Assembly (NCBI GenBank): GCA_030248215.1
Contig: JASANG010000896.1
Span: 186,001-250,000, forward strand
Length of the DNA stretch: 64,000 bases
Direction of reading: 5' to 3'
Origin: Enoplolaimus lenunculus
Taxonomy: Eukaryota; Nematoda; Enoplea; Enoplida; Thoracostomopsidae
Positions 34,613 through 47,328 of this stretch are shown in pieces (within the stretch, counting starts at the first letter, position 1; each line of letters begins with the position of its first letter). The translations under genes were made by a program, and so were the position numbers. The notes under the pieces are model-generated. The model did not search any database, was not told where the DNA came from, and saw only the letters and a list, made by a program, of their open reading frames with translations.

Positions 34613-36971
34613 TTTTACTTCACCAAATTATGTTATGTAAAATATAACTTTAAACAATGCAAACATAATCCAAGCATTTAAGAAAACTGGATATGCGGAT
34701 CTCTAGGATTTTTGGGTCCAATGACCAGCAGCATGTAACCTGCCACGATTTAAAATGTGAGCAGAGCGAGACAAACTATATTAATGCAGGCTCAGCTAAT
34801 TTTTTGGGAAGAACACTGCGCCAGACAGGGCGCTCGGAGTGCGTACATTCAGCGGGTTTTAAGTGTTCAAACGTCGGCATAAAACTAAAAGTTTGTACGT
34901 TGAGGTATTTCGAGACCTATGGTATGAAGAATTTCCAAAATATTTCAACCACTTTTCTGTAAAAAATCAAATGCAATTAGTAGTAGTAAGTGGAGCAACG
35001 GGCCGATTACTCGGCGTGTTCTAGTGGACTTTATGTAATCTTGATGTTTGATAACTGTCTATTGCTTAATGATTTGTGCGAAACGTAACAGGACGATTTA
35101 ATTGTTCAAAACTGAAATCTTGAACCGGGTTGCGACAAATTGACGTGGAAACAATTGTCCATACGCGACAACTGCCCAAATAACGATTGGCAATATGACA
35201 TTTGCTTAAATGCCACATTATAAAAATTATCAGAACAGCCCATGTTAATCATAGGGCCCTGTCGTTTGATCGACAGGGAAAGCGGTGAACGTGCCCGTAG
35301 CCGAAGGGGGTAGCAGTGGGACACAGCCTTTTTATTGGCCCACTCTCTAAAATTTTCAAACTTGCTTGTAAGTCATCATAATCCCTTGTATTCCTCTCCT
35401 GAAAAATGGTTAGCCCCTAGCAAGGAGAGCTGGTACAGGCCTGGCGGTGGACTTGTAATCGTTTGTTCAAAACAGTAGAATTTGTAAAAATTTTGCATAT
35501 ATATTTCAGCTTCTCATGACCTCACCTGATTATTAATATACCCAAATTTGAGTTTTTGAAAAATTTGACATTTTCGACCGGAAATAAATTTTTGTCTAAC
35601 AGATAATTTATGTATCCTTGCCTCGACGCACTTTATGAATTTAGAGCCGAACTGTAATAAATTTTCCGCGTCTGGGCAATGTGATTCGTGAGTTATAGTG
35701 AAATAACTGAAAAAATTCCCTGTTTTACCCCGTCTTTATTGCCACTTTTAGGGGCTGCTTGTTTACTTTTCTTGCAGTGATACTAGTATTTATTTGCAGT
35801 GTATTTTTTTTCTTAAAACCATTAGCACTGAGAATTGTAGCGCAGTATATGCTATAAGTGATGTCACAAAATAATTTTTCTTTATTCCTGAGCAAACCAA
35901 TGAAAATTCATTCTTATTATTTCTTAAGTCAAAAAATGTAATTTTAACTTATTTAGGCCAATTTTAACGTTTTTTTTGATGTTGCGTAACGCTTTTCGAA
36001 TTTATGACGTTTGCACACAAAAGCGTCTTATAACAAATGAAACAGAAAAATCGGATATAAATTTTTGACTTAATTTAAAACAGATTATTTATTTTACAAT
36101 TCAACTTTTTCGTTTCAATACTGCAGTAATTCCGATTCTTAACGGCGAAAGGTAGTGTTGAGACTGTATAAAATAACCAACAATGCCCGTTTTTGTGACA
36201 GAAATTTCCATCCAATGTCAATGAAAAAATTCTGGAAATGTTAAATTCTGAAGTAGACTTGTTTTGCTTATTATAAGCCTTGGCAAAGTTTTCTACATTG
36301 CCAGTCATTGAAGTCTAATAACGCTACAGCATTCAAGGTATTAAGCTATACCACCGTTTATATAGTTTACTTAGTCGCACGAATGTGCAACTACAGATGT
36401 GCCGGTATCTGGAACGTGTAACAGAAATGTTCCTATTAAGTAAATCTAAACCTAAACTCATCTTAACAATCTTTAAATTGTGTCGCGTAATACCAAAACT
36501 TTCACGTTATCATAGAAATTTGAAACTTAACATATGCAACTTCGAGTCACAGCTCAAAATACCAGTGCTGGAACGATGCCCAAAATATGTATGTCGGGAA
36601 TTCGACCTTTAATAATATAGGTGAGCCGCGCTACAACAACATTGCATTTGAAGCACAACAGAACGGCACATTTAATGTACGCTGCAGACCGCCCAGCGTG
36701 CATGAACCGTGTTGCACACATAAGGCACAGTTGATGCAAGCCACGCGTGCATTAATTATGCCCTCAATTGTGCCAAACCGCTACATCGCAATTTCAGCAC
36801 AGCCTCGACCGTGGCAAAATGAAAGATGAGTTGAAATACAAACTCCATTTTGTTTATAATTCAACACATCAAGTGTTAAATTTTTCTTTGAAATCCATTG
36901 TTAGTTATTCTTACAATAGTTCATTTAAGAGTCTAATACATTTTATGCTTTTGGGACTGTAGCATAAGTCA

Positions 36972-37258
36972 GTTGTAGCACGGCTTATTGTCCTTCCGAT
37001 ATACAAACGCGTAAATACTGCTAACAGCTGATTCAAGCGGGCTGTGACCTCACTGAAGTGCTGCGCGTGTAAGTCAACAACTCGCGCAACGCAATCGTGC
37101 AGAACTCGTGCTGCACTCGTTCTTTATTTACTTGCGCAGCAAGACAGCGATGCTCTCGAGCACACACTTTCCTCAGTTCAGTTGGCTCGTGCCGCACACT
37201 TGACGCATCACAGCAGCGTGTGTTCATATCTCGGAAGAACGCAAAACCGTGCTACAAC
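36972..37258. mobile_element. MITE with GTTGTAGCACGG inverted ends
   Basis: Left end GTTGTAGCACGGCTTATTGT then CCTTCCGATATAC; right end ATATCTCGGAAGAACGCAAA then ACCGTGCTACAAC. The interior is GC-richer with CTCGTGC-type words. A second copy is at 45918-46233. Confidence 0.75.
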
Positions 37259-37583
37259 AATGAGTTATACTTTAAAATTAATGCTACCTTGCCATTAATG
37301 AAGTTTATGTTTGAAACCGGCAAACTTCCAAGTCAAAATATAGGTACCGCTCAAAATTAGGAATTATGGGCGTAGCCAGGATTTTGGAACGGAGGGCTCA
37401 CGCCCATAACAACTACGAATGGAAGATTCTTGCGTTATCAACTGAAAATGTTTCTCAAAACATCTGTCGAACAGTTGCACGAGGGGTCTGCATCTAAAAA
37501 TTCCCTCGGTAACGCTCCAGAAAGACAACTATTTGTGTGATTTCTCAACAATGATTAAATGTTTGGCTGGCTATAAACAGAGC

Positions 37584-37743
37584 GGCCAATGTATAGAACA
37601 GTGAAGGAACAGTAGTATAAGCGTATTTCTAAGCGCAAGCCTAAGCCTAAGCCTAAGCGTAAAGAATCAGCTTATACCTAAGCCTAAGCCTAAACGAAAA
37701 ATTAGTCTAAAGCTTACGCTGGGTCCTGTTCTATACATGGGCC
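37584..37743 (+). mobile_element. TelA element upstream of a Gly-rich gene
   Basis: Left end GGCCAATGTATAGAACAGTG, right end CCTGTTCTATACATGGGCC. Flanked by AACAGAGC on both sides, a perfect 8-bp duplication. It ends 253 bp before the start codon of the Gly-rich gene. Confidence 0.88.
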
Positions 37744-37996
37744 AACAGAGCGATAGTCAGAATTTTATTTCGAGACAGTTTGTCCATTACAAATTTATGT
37801 TGATTATATTGAGAACTGTAGGTTGGTTCTAAGCTCTCTACAAAAAAAGAATTAATTTACGAAAGCGATTCTTGTATTTTCTGTGTGCATACCGTATTTA
37901 ATGGTTGACAGCGCCTGGAACTTTTGATGTCGACGAAAATTTCGACAAACGCCCATCTTTCAGGTTCGGTATTAATCTATAAAACATATAACAAAC

Positions 37997-40900
37997 ATGA
38001 ACTGCAGTAAATGTCTCGCGATCGTCACAATAATTGTAGCTTTTTTGCAATTGGTAAGTGAAGATTGCAAATGAAGGGAACACTTGACTTATATTGCAAG
38101 TGGACATTTGTTCAAAATGGGCGAAGTGTAGCCAAATTATATAATGGATTTAATTGCGGACTCGAGTAGTGAAAACGGCAGGCATTTTTAGTGCAGAACA
38201 AAAAATTTCAATTCCGTGCCGTAAAGTTTGAATTCTAGCACATTTTTCATATTATTTGCCGTACCTTTGTGTCCATTTATATATTCGTGCTGCTGCAATT
38301 CGTTCTATTAACAAGCAGCCACCAAAAAGGGCAAGCAAGACGGTGCAAAAATAATTATACAAACAAACTATGTAAAAATAACTGATTTTTTTGCTGGATA
38401 TCTATTGAGTTTATTACTCGCACAGCAAATAATTAACCAAAATTTTATGGTTTCCGAAAACAAGCAACAGCCAATCATAAGATTGAAGACAACTAAAACG
38501 ATACACAAAGATTAAGGTTTTAAATTCTCGCCGCATGAATTGACTATTACGCTTCTAAAAGCAATTAATCAATTCCACTTGATATGTTTGCCTGTTTGTC
38601 AAGTTGTCTGCGCCAGATAAAATGGCTGACTGCTATTTTCAAGCCTTACACTGAAGTTCAAGAAACCTAAATTTAGGACCGTCCATAACTATAAATTAAA
38701 AATTTTCTCAAGTTAGAGCCTAAGTAAGGGTAAAAATAAGTGCTAATCCTAATCCTAAATCTTTATTTAAATCTAAGCCTAAACCTAAACAATAAATAGG
38801 CTAAACTACAATCTTACCATTGAATCCCTGAACTCATTGATGATTTGGATACTGTTGGTTTCTTTGTAAAATATACTGATGACACAATTTTATAAGCCTA
38901 AAAGTTATAATTGCCGCCTACGTTAGGCTACTTTTAGGCGTATGATAAAAAAATTGGGAATCTTTGCCCATTCTGAATACAGAACATTGGTATCCTGACT
39001 GGGGTATGACCATTCATTACGCACACGGGTCGCGTACCCCCATGTATATGCACTCACTTCCAAGTGGGCTAAACCAGTATGCAAGTGGATACCCGGAATT
39101 GACAGCTTTACATCAGTTCAAAATGCTTAGCTAAAGTGGAAAAATGTAACCAAACACTCTTAGACTGACCGGTTTCGCAAGTCGGCAGCCGTTCTGCAAT
39201 GCACGCATACGGCGATAACACCACAGCATGAGATTCTGTGCCTGCAATTATCCAGCCATACCCACGCCGCCTTGCTAATCGATATGCTAATACGACGCCA
39301 GCGTGAACATAGCAAGTGTGACCACTACTATGTAACTAAACATGCTCGCAGCGAACTAAATTTCACTCATATTTTACAAATTAGGCTGGTTAAGTGTCCA
39401 CATGCTATTTCACGGATTCATTCGTTCATGCTATAATTTTCAATTCATTTAAATAAAATACTCTCGAATTGGCTAAAACGATCAAGACTTAAGCCAGTAT
39501 TCCACATATTCAATATTTGCGCGTTCATTCGAAAAAGTCAAGCGTTATTTACAGCTTAAGCCCGGGGGACAGGAGTAAACACAGGAGAAAGATAAAAGGG
39601 ACAGCTCGACCGATACGAAATACGCCTCAAAGAATGCGAATCATACCTGAAAGAACAAAGGTTTCGCACGTGCGTGTGCGATTTGCTGTTTGATGAAATT
39701 ATTTGTAAACGCGTTAGACAGCTCGACCGATACGAAATACGCCTCAAAGAATGCGAATCATACCTGAAAGAACAAAGGTTTCGCACGTGCGTGTGCGATT
39801 TGCTGTTTGATGAAATTATTTGTAAACGCGTTAGCTTAGCCTTGCGATGTGGGTGGATTACTAGACTTAACCGCAAGCAGGGTAGGTTCCAGTGTTCCAA
39901 CGGAATTCTGATTCCGGCTAAAATTCCGATAAAATTTGGGTTCCGATTCCGATTCAGACCGGCTTCTATTGCGATGCCGGAATTCTTGTTTTTCGGTTAT
40001 GAGTTTTAAGCTAGTTGAACTTAAATTTTGCATGCTTTTGTACGGATAAAATCGAATCATTCCATACGTTCTTTCCGAGTGTATTCGTAAAAGAAGTAAA
40101 TACTAAGACAGTATTACACTGCAAACCCGTTGATCAATGGAAGGCAGCGCTTATCCAGCTCAAAACTTTCCAAATGAAAACTGCGAATGCAACTTGCACT
40201 GAGTTCTTCTTGCTTTCGATCTTATTCTATAATTTTTGCGTATCGCAAAAGTTCAGCTCACATATTCTCTCTAAATCGTGTTCCCAGTTTAATAGATATC
40301 CTACTGCTACTAGGAACCCTAGTCGCTGAACGAAGTTACATCTGAACCACAAATTTAAGTGACGTTATTTAAATAGTGTTAAATTGTCAACTCATCCATT
40401 TGAATTTTCGGCAAAATTGGGAGCCCGGAACATGTAGGTACTATTAGGCCCATTAGAGAACACGGAGTGTAGACGTTAAACACCTATTGACTCACCAACC
40501 TTTCAACTTTCGTATTTTGTTAGGTTTCAGGCTAATTTCACCCCGTTGGTTGAACAATCAGTGAATTTCGTTGGCAATCTGAAAGGTACAGATCTGCATC
40601 GTAGATTAGTGCGGTCACCGCCAGGCGACTCAGACGAATTTGGTCCAGATGATGACGATGGATTTGATGGTGGATCAGACTTTGGCCCACCTCAACGAGG
40701 TGGTATAGACGGGCCGGATGATTTTGGGCCAGATGGTTTTGGTCCTGATGGTATTGGAGGCGGACGAGGGGGATTTGGACCCGGCGGACGTGGGGGATTT
40801 GGACCTGATGGAGACGGATTCGGTGAAACCGGAAATGGAAACGGTGGAGGCGGTAGATTTGGAGGTCGAGGCAGCGGAGGACGTGGTCCAGGAGAATTTG

Positions 40901-41805
40901 GCAATCGGGGAATCGGCGGCGGTAGGGGGTCGGGAGGATTTGGAGGACGTGGCGGAAATGGAAACGGCGGATTTAATGGCCGCGGTAATGGAGGTAGAGG
41001 ACCTGGAGGTATCGGAGGCCGTGGCGATAATGGTGGCTTTAATGGTCGAGGTAACGGTAGCGGCGGATTTAATGGACGCGGTAATGGAGGTAGAGGGTCG
41101 GGTGGGATTGGAGGACGTGGCGGAAATGGAAACGGTGGATTTAATGGCCGCGGTAATGGAGGTAGAGGACCTGGAGGTATCGGAGGACGTGGCGATAATG
41201 GTGGCTTTAATGGTCGAGGTAACGGTAGCGGCGGATTTAATGGACGCGGTAATGGAGGTAGAGGGTCGGGTGGGATTGGAGGACGTGGCGGAAATGGAAA
41301 CGGTGGATTTAATGGCCGCGGTAATGGAGGTAGAGGACCTGGAGGTATCGGAGGACGTGGCGATAATGGTGGATTTAATGGTCGAGGTAACGGTAACGGT
41401 GGATTTAATGGACGCGGTAATGGAGGTAGAGGACCGGGAGGGATTGGAAGACGTGGCGGAAATGGAAACGGTGGATTTAATGGCCGCGGTAATGGAGGTA
41501 GAGGACCTGGAGGTATCGGAGGACGTGGCGATAATGGTGGATTTAATGGTCGAGGTAACGGTAACGGTGGATTTAATGGACGCGGCAATGGAGGTAGGGG
41601 ACCGGGAGGGATTGGAGGACGTGGCGGAAATGGAAACGGTGGATTTAATGGCCGTGGAAATGGCGGATTTAATGGCCGTGGAAATGGCGGAATTAATGGC
41701 CGTGGAAATGGCAACAGTCCATTTGGTGGTCGAGGTAATAATGGTTTTACAGGTCGTGGAAACGGTGGTAATGGCGGGTTCAGCGGACGCGGAAATGGAT
41801 TTTAA
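37997..41805 (+). CDS. secreted Gly/Asn/Arg-rich repeat protein, two exons
   Basis: Exons 37997-38053 and 40531-41805, joined in phase 0; donor CAATTG|GTAAGT, acceptor TAGGTTTCAG. The product has 443 residues. Exon 1 encodes just the signal peptide MNCSKCLAIVTIIVAFLQL. The mature chain starts ANFTPLVEQS, has a basic site LHRRLVRS, an acidic part (DEFGPDDDDGFDGGSD) and then about 300 residues of RGG/NGRGNGG repeats. The repeats form a 168-bp (56-residue) higher-order unit starting at 40945, 41113, 41281, 41449 and 41617. The sequence is almost free of hydrophobic residues except Phe and Ile in GGFNGR and GGIGGR. Gly-rich secreted proteins of this sort are usually matrix, cuticle or adhesive proteins; the role here is inference. 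The 2.5-kb intron holds a decayed TTAGGC tract (38700-38820) and a 117-bp tandem duplication. AATAAA is at 42209. Paralogue: 48631-51687. Confidence 0.85.
38695..38825 (+). repeat. decayed TTAGGC-type tract in an intron
   Basis: Loose CCTAA words (GCTAATCCTAATCCTAAATC, AAGCCTAAACCTAAAC) followed by AATAAATAGGCTAAACTACA, which resembles the TelA AAATTAGTCTAAAGC block. Ends are lost. Confidence 0.4.
39602..39835 (+). repeat. 117-bp perfect tandem duplication, open in frame
   Basis: Two copies starting at 39602 and 39719, identical over all 117 bp except at the very last bases. 117 is 39 codons and the plus-strand frame is open through both: QLDRYEIRLKECESYLKEQR then FRTCVCDLLFDEIICKRV. A stop lies just upstream near 39591 and no convincing acceptor precedes it. 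It sits in the intron of the Gly-rich gene. Whether it is an exon is unknown. Confidence 0.7.
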
Positions 41806-42263
41806 ACTACCATTGAAATTATTGATTTTTACAAACATCTTTTAGTCTTGAATCTTTTAGATATGGGTTGGCTCAAAAAATTACGCGTTTTAGATTTTAG
41901 TGTTATGACGACAACGTTGAGCATCAGTTTATGCAAACAAAAAGATATTTTCATATAATAGTCGTAGTTATTTTTCTGCATCACCGGTGTTTATTCGCTA
42001 CATGAAAAGAAATCGTGTGTTCACTTAAGTCCACTAAAAACACGTGTAACAATGCTTCTAAAGAAGTATTTTCCATCGTTTTGATATAACCTTTGAACTT
42101 AGGCTTTACAGCATTATTTCTAGGTGTGTAGCAGGGCTGTACTGATAATTTTAAAGCAAAACATTCCAACGGCTCAAGTTAAATTATTCGTACAAATAAT
42201 AAATTGCCAATAAAGTGTTAATACAACAGTTTTTGCATTAAACGAAACAAATATATGCGAAAA

Positions 42264-42796
42264 CAATGGCTGGGTTGCAGAAACATGACTTAACTCAACC
42301 AGTGACTTTAGTCAATTTTGCACTTAATGTCAAGAATGAGACTATCTTTACTGGTTGAAATTTTTGATAAATTCGCAGTCCCTGCACTTTAAGAAATGGT
42401 GAGTCAAATTGCCTCTCCGAAATAGACTTTTCAGGACTACACAAATTGAGTCAATTTCGACTCCGCCAGAATCAAATTTGACTCACTGAGTCGCACGTTT
42501 GACTCTGGTTGAGTCGAATTTGGCACAGTTTGTGTAGTCACGAAAACCTATTTCGGAGACAGTGAATTTGACTCACCATTTTTTTGCAGTGCGGATTTGC
42601 AAACTGTTCCATTTTAAGTTATCATTAGTAGCATAGCTGGAAATTAGCACAGTCTTCAGCAACTATTGATTCTTTGGAAAAAGGGAAATGCGTGTGGAAA
42701 ACTTCAGACTTTTAACTCAAAGCAACAAAACTTTAAGTAAAATCGTGGCTTTAGTTAAAATTCGGATTAAGTCATGTTTTTGCAATCTAGCCATTG
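42264..42796. mobile_element. foldback MITE with CAATGGCTGGGTTGCAG ends
   Basis: Left end CAATGGCTGGGTTGCAGAAA then CATGACTTAA; right end TTAAGTCATGTTTTTGCAAT then CTAGCCATTG. A GAGTC foldback element is nested at 42384-42592. A single end of the same family abuts the astacin exon 2 acceptor (56183-56221). Confidence 0.75.
42384..42592. mobile_element. GAGTC foldback MITE, nested
   Basis: Ends GCACTTTAAGAAATGGTGAG and CTCACCATTTTTTTGCAGTG with palindromic arms (ACTACACAAATTGAGTC and GGCACAGTTTGTGTAGTC). Inserted in the CAATGGCTGGG element. Confidence 0.75.
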
Positions 42797-43900
42797 ACTT
42801 ATAATCATGGAAATACTTTTAAAAAATTTGACCATTTTAATTTCACAAATGAATGTTGTATGAAAAACAGTAATCGGAGCAATCATCGCATGTTGCTATG
42901 CTCCGATTTTACCCAACTGACTGCAAACTTTAGTGTCATTCAGAATAAGCTAAGGTATTCACAACTTAAATTAGGTATTTGTCCAACAAGCCAGATTTAG
43001 TTCACCGCTGAAGTCCAGTTTAATATCTCGGAATATTTTAACGAACGCTAAAATTACATTATTTTCAAATAAACTGTTATAGTCTCAGTTTTGCCTAGAA
43101 CCCTACTGCTTGAATTTTTAGGTTAATCAAAAAGTAATAAAATATTTCTAAAATGAGGTTCAGAAAGCTAAAGATCAGTAAAACTTGAAAATTTAAGGTA
43201 AATGTTTTCCGACAACAGATGAATAGAACCACAGATTTCAAAAAAACTCCATAGCTTTATGTTCAAATGTAAATCTAACCTAGGCCCATATTCGCAAATG
43301 TTTGTAGACACACTATCATCAGTTAGTAACAGGTTTTTACTCTCCAACCATTGCAGATACTGAACTTAAAAATGGTACAGCAGTAGAACAAGTCAAATGC
43401 GAAAAATGCGCCAAAGTTTGAGGTTCAGCATTCAATGGTTCAAAACTTTCAAGAATTATTATCAACTGGTGATAGGCGCTACACACATTTGATAATACGG
43501 GCCTTAAATCCAGCACAAATTAATGCCTGCCCTTTTATTGACCTGTCACTTATTTATCAATAAATAGTAAATGTATAAATGTATACAAAATCGTAACTTA
43601 AACACGTCAGATTTTGCACAAACAATTGTTTAATTGAAATTTAAACAAGCAACCGCGTCATTTAAGGAAAAAACAGATAAAGTTTGATTTTTTTCATTCA
43701 CTCGTTTAATCAGAATCGGGATTCGAGTCGGAATTCAAATTTTTGTTCGGGCCCGGAATTGGAGCTATAATATTAGGAATCATTGATCTCGGTCGATTTT
43801 TTCAAATAGTTTGGTCGAACATTTTTGAATGAAACAAGTTGCTTTTCGCTAATATTTGCTCGCGCAATCATGAAGCTTGCGCTAAAATTTAACTAGTTAG

Positions 43901-44228
43901 TAGTGACCCGAATAAGAGGGGGACTGATATTTATTTGGCCTCTCCAGAGGGTATCCCCCTGTTATTCGGTTACGGACTGCTATTTATATTTAGCCCACGC
44001 TGCGCCACCCTTCGTTACAGATATATCTCCGGTACTGCAACTATCCGTTGAATTAAACGTTTATTTGTCTTGTGTCAATAGCTTGAGCGATAATGCAAGG
44101 CTATACTGAAATGTACTTTCAAAACTTAAGTATGCTTTAAAGTTTCGAACTCTGCTGTATATATGCGCTACAATTAGTGATAATTGACATTTATGGAGTC
44201 TAATTAGGGTTAAGTGGCTCTTATTGAG
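43901..44228 (-). mobile_element. GTGACCCGAATAAGAG MITE, one end clear
   Basis: Left end TA|GTGACCCGAATAAGAGGGG. Interior matches 29947-30345 in the reverse direction (CCGGTACTGCAACTATCCGT, CAATAGCTTGAGCGATAATG). The distal end is decayed near GGCTCTTATTGAGAC. Confidence 0.65.
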
Positions 44229-45917
44229 ACTCAAGAAAACATACGATATATAGAAGTAAAATTAAACGGTTTTTCTGCAGCCAAGAAAATTTGAGTTAAT
44301 TTAAAAAAATGAAGCAGTATGAAATTAAGTTAAAATTCATTTTTTATTTCTGACTTGTAAAATTAGATCAACTGCGTGGGCTGCTATTTGTCGAAACTTA
44401 TTTTTTACTGTATTTTACAGTATTTGAAGACATGTTTTTGCTTGGAAAGACTAAGAAGCATTGATATCCACGGGCGCCACCAGAATTTTGGAATTGGGTG
44501 CCTTGAATACGTGTAATTGGTGATATGGTGAATGTGGTATCGTATTTTTTCTGTAACCTGCATTAAAATTGCTTAGAAAATCCGGAAGGATTCATATGCA
44601 CCACTTCACTGACGGATACGCCTCTTAATCATATTTCAAACTAAAAACCAAAACACAGGCTAAAACCAAACCCAAAACCACACATTAAGAGAGTCCCTGG
44701 CTTTCTCTAGTTACTCTCTCTTAGAACTTAAGTTAGGCTTAGGCGTAGGTTATAGTGGCTATGTCGCAATGTAGACTTTACAGCAGGGGCCCACTAGGAC
44801 CGGATTCAGTGTCAGATTTGTCAACTTGAAATTTACCACTTTACTGTTATTTTTATTTCTACATTTTGGCTGCGGAGGTAACGGAAGTTTGGTGGAGTTT
44901 GACGGAATTTTAGCTTTTCGTTAGTAACGGAGATGGTTGAACTTATGAGTGGCACGGTGGCCGGAATGTGAAGGAAAGCACGGCTATTTTTGTATTTTGG
45001 GGTTGCGCATTGCACAAGTGGTTACACAGTATTTTTCTACTGGAGTTTATGGACTAATTGAGGAATCGGGAAAACTGAGGAATTTGGGGCTGAAGTTTGG
45101 TAATTTCAACAGGGTTAGTTTTACCATTCTTATACTGGGGTTGGCCACTTTAAAGGGGTTAGTTTTTTCGGAAATTTGGCGAAATTGGAGAACTTTGGTG
45201 TGATTCTAACGAGGTTAGGGTTGCACGGGTAACTGGGGGAAACGAAGTGCACTGGGTACTGTACCACAACTCATATAGTTAAGAGCTGTCCTACAACCAC
45301 CGTGCCTTTAGGGCAAAACTGTTCGGCACACTTAATACACGTTAATGCACGCCGGAGCGTGCCTTAACTGTGCCTCAAATATGCAGAAAAGTTATTGGAT
45401 GAAGCAAAAAATCTCCCTAATGCATCCAGTAATGATTTGCCTAAGGGTATAAACTCAGGGTTTTAACCCTCTGCTGATTTCTAGTGCACAAAGAGTCATG
45501 CTGTGTAATGGGGCCAAGCTGAAATTTAGATTTCTTTGCAAAAAGAAAATGGGTACGAGCATACATGTTGGCACAGATCGCTATAAAAAAACTCCAAAAA
45601 ATACTAAATTTTCTCGAATAGTATCAAGCAATGTTCCCCTTGAAGGTGGCAATCAAAGTTTCCCCTTAGTTGAAGGATGGAAAGCTTGACTTGATCCGCA
45701 GGCTCGATATGCAAGAGAGTGGTGCGTATAAAACTTCTTTAGAAGTGGCGTGTCGGGAGTTCTCTGGTCTTCCAAGTGGGTGTTAAATTTTTCTAGGGGT
45801 GACGAAAATTTTCTAGGAAATCTGGGCAGACTCGTTCCATCTGCTGCAGTGTCATGCTAGTTATTCAGTTTGTTCAAGAAACCAAAGATTGGTGGTTCTG
45901 GGCCCGTGGTACAAGTC

Positions 45918-46233
45918 AGTTGTAACACGGCTTATTGTCCTTCCGATATACATACGCAACGCTGTTAAGTTTGCTTCAAGCGCGCAGTGCAATCGGACAT
46001 CGCTGTAATGCTGTGCCGTGACTCAAGAACTCGTGCAGCGCACTCGTGTAGAACTCTAATTATCGCAGTCGTTCCACACTTGTGCGTGCACTCGTTCTTT
46101 ATTCACTTGCACACCAAGAAAGCGATGCTGTCGTGCGCGCACTTGCTTCACGTCGTTTGGCTTGTGTCGCACACTTGACGCATCGCAGCAGCGTGAGTTC
46201 ATATCTCGGAAGAACGCAAAGCCGTACTACAAC
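45918..46233. mobile_element. MITE with GTTGTAACACGG ends
   Basis: Second copy of the 36972-37258 family: left GTTGTAACACGGCTTATTGT, right ATATCTCGGAAGAACGCAAA then GCCGTACTACAAC. Confidence 0.75.
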
Positions 46234-47328
46234 TATTACTTGTGAGCCAGTGGCCGAATTTAAACCAGAATTTAGGCACAGTGTGAACAAGAAATTCATA
46301 TCAGGCTACAGTAATTAGGGCACTTGTTTTGTAGTCGTAATTGTGCATATTTTTCGGTGGTATATTGGTATTGGGGTGGCGCAGTAAATATTCATACGGC
46401 CGCGTCACTAAATCGGGAGCGATAAGTGTATTAACATCGGGATAGAGCTGGAAACTTTGAAACGAGAAAATCATCAACTGCTCAGTTCTCGCACCTCCCA
46501 CGTACCTGGATATCTAATGTTTCAGTAAATATAAATCCGCCCACGTAAGTACCTGTATATCTGATGTCTTTAGTAAATATGCCTCCGCCCACGTTCTTCA
46601 ATCTCATGTCTTCAGTAGTTATGCAACTTTTGACCCATGCATTGAACAAGACCGAAACAGTAGTGTAAGCATCAACTATTTAATGATTAATTTTTTAACC
46701 AAAAAATATTATTTCCAAATGCAGTAAAACGCATAGTAGCGAGTTTTGTTTTAATATTTTTACTCGAAAATTCATGATGATTATTCTCAAACACGGCTGC
46801 TTTTTTCAGTTTTTATTTCTTTTACGCGTTAAAACGAATAAAAAATGCGGTGCAAAAAACAGCGTTAAGTTTCATACAGCATTTTTTGAGCAAAATTTGT
46901 ACTTAAGATTGTACGTTTTAGGTCTATTTATTTAAAGGAAGTAAACGTCAAAAGACAAGCTCCACGCTAGTTGCACATCTAAAATTCCACGGCAAACAAC
47001 GTTTCTTTGACTTGAAGTTGAAAATTTAACTGGTTCTTATGTTTATATTTTGTACTATATCTGAGACCTAAAGTTCAATCTAGTATTTGAACTGCAAACC
47101 CTCGGAGGAGAAACGGTTGACAAATAACCGGAATGTATCAAAAAAGAAATATATGCGAATATACGGATAACCATATATTTGGCAAATATTCAGATAACTG
47201 GATAAATGCATTTAATCAACAAAGTTTTTACAAAAAATTTGCAATTTTTCACCGGTACATATTAACCTTTGTTATGAATTATTATTCTTTTGGTACTCTG
47301 ATTGGATATGATAACATCATTACTCTAG

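Larger units (their letters stand above)
31387..37583. other. 6.2-kb intergenic region without a recognised gene
   Basis: Holds a good SINE copy (31695-31866), a foldback MITE (32581-32899), SINE-like remnants near 33180-33300, a tRNA-like block (34534-34612), pieces of GGATCCAGG and GTAGCCAAGGAG elements (34243-34310, 35330-35450), and a MITE at 36972-37258. Short open frames, for example 34693-34962, have no domain or splice partner and are not called. 35460-36360 is AT-rich with nothing recognised. Confidence 0.5.

Noticed and set aside
40675-41845. Long open frames in the other frame and on the minus strand over the Gly-rich repeats
   Set aside because: They are a by-product of GGN/CCN-rich repeats; only the spliced plus frame has a signal peptide, matched splice phase and a natural stop. 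The same applies to 49997-51568.
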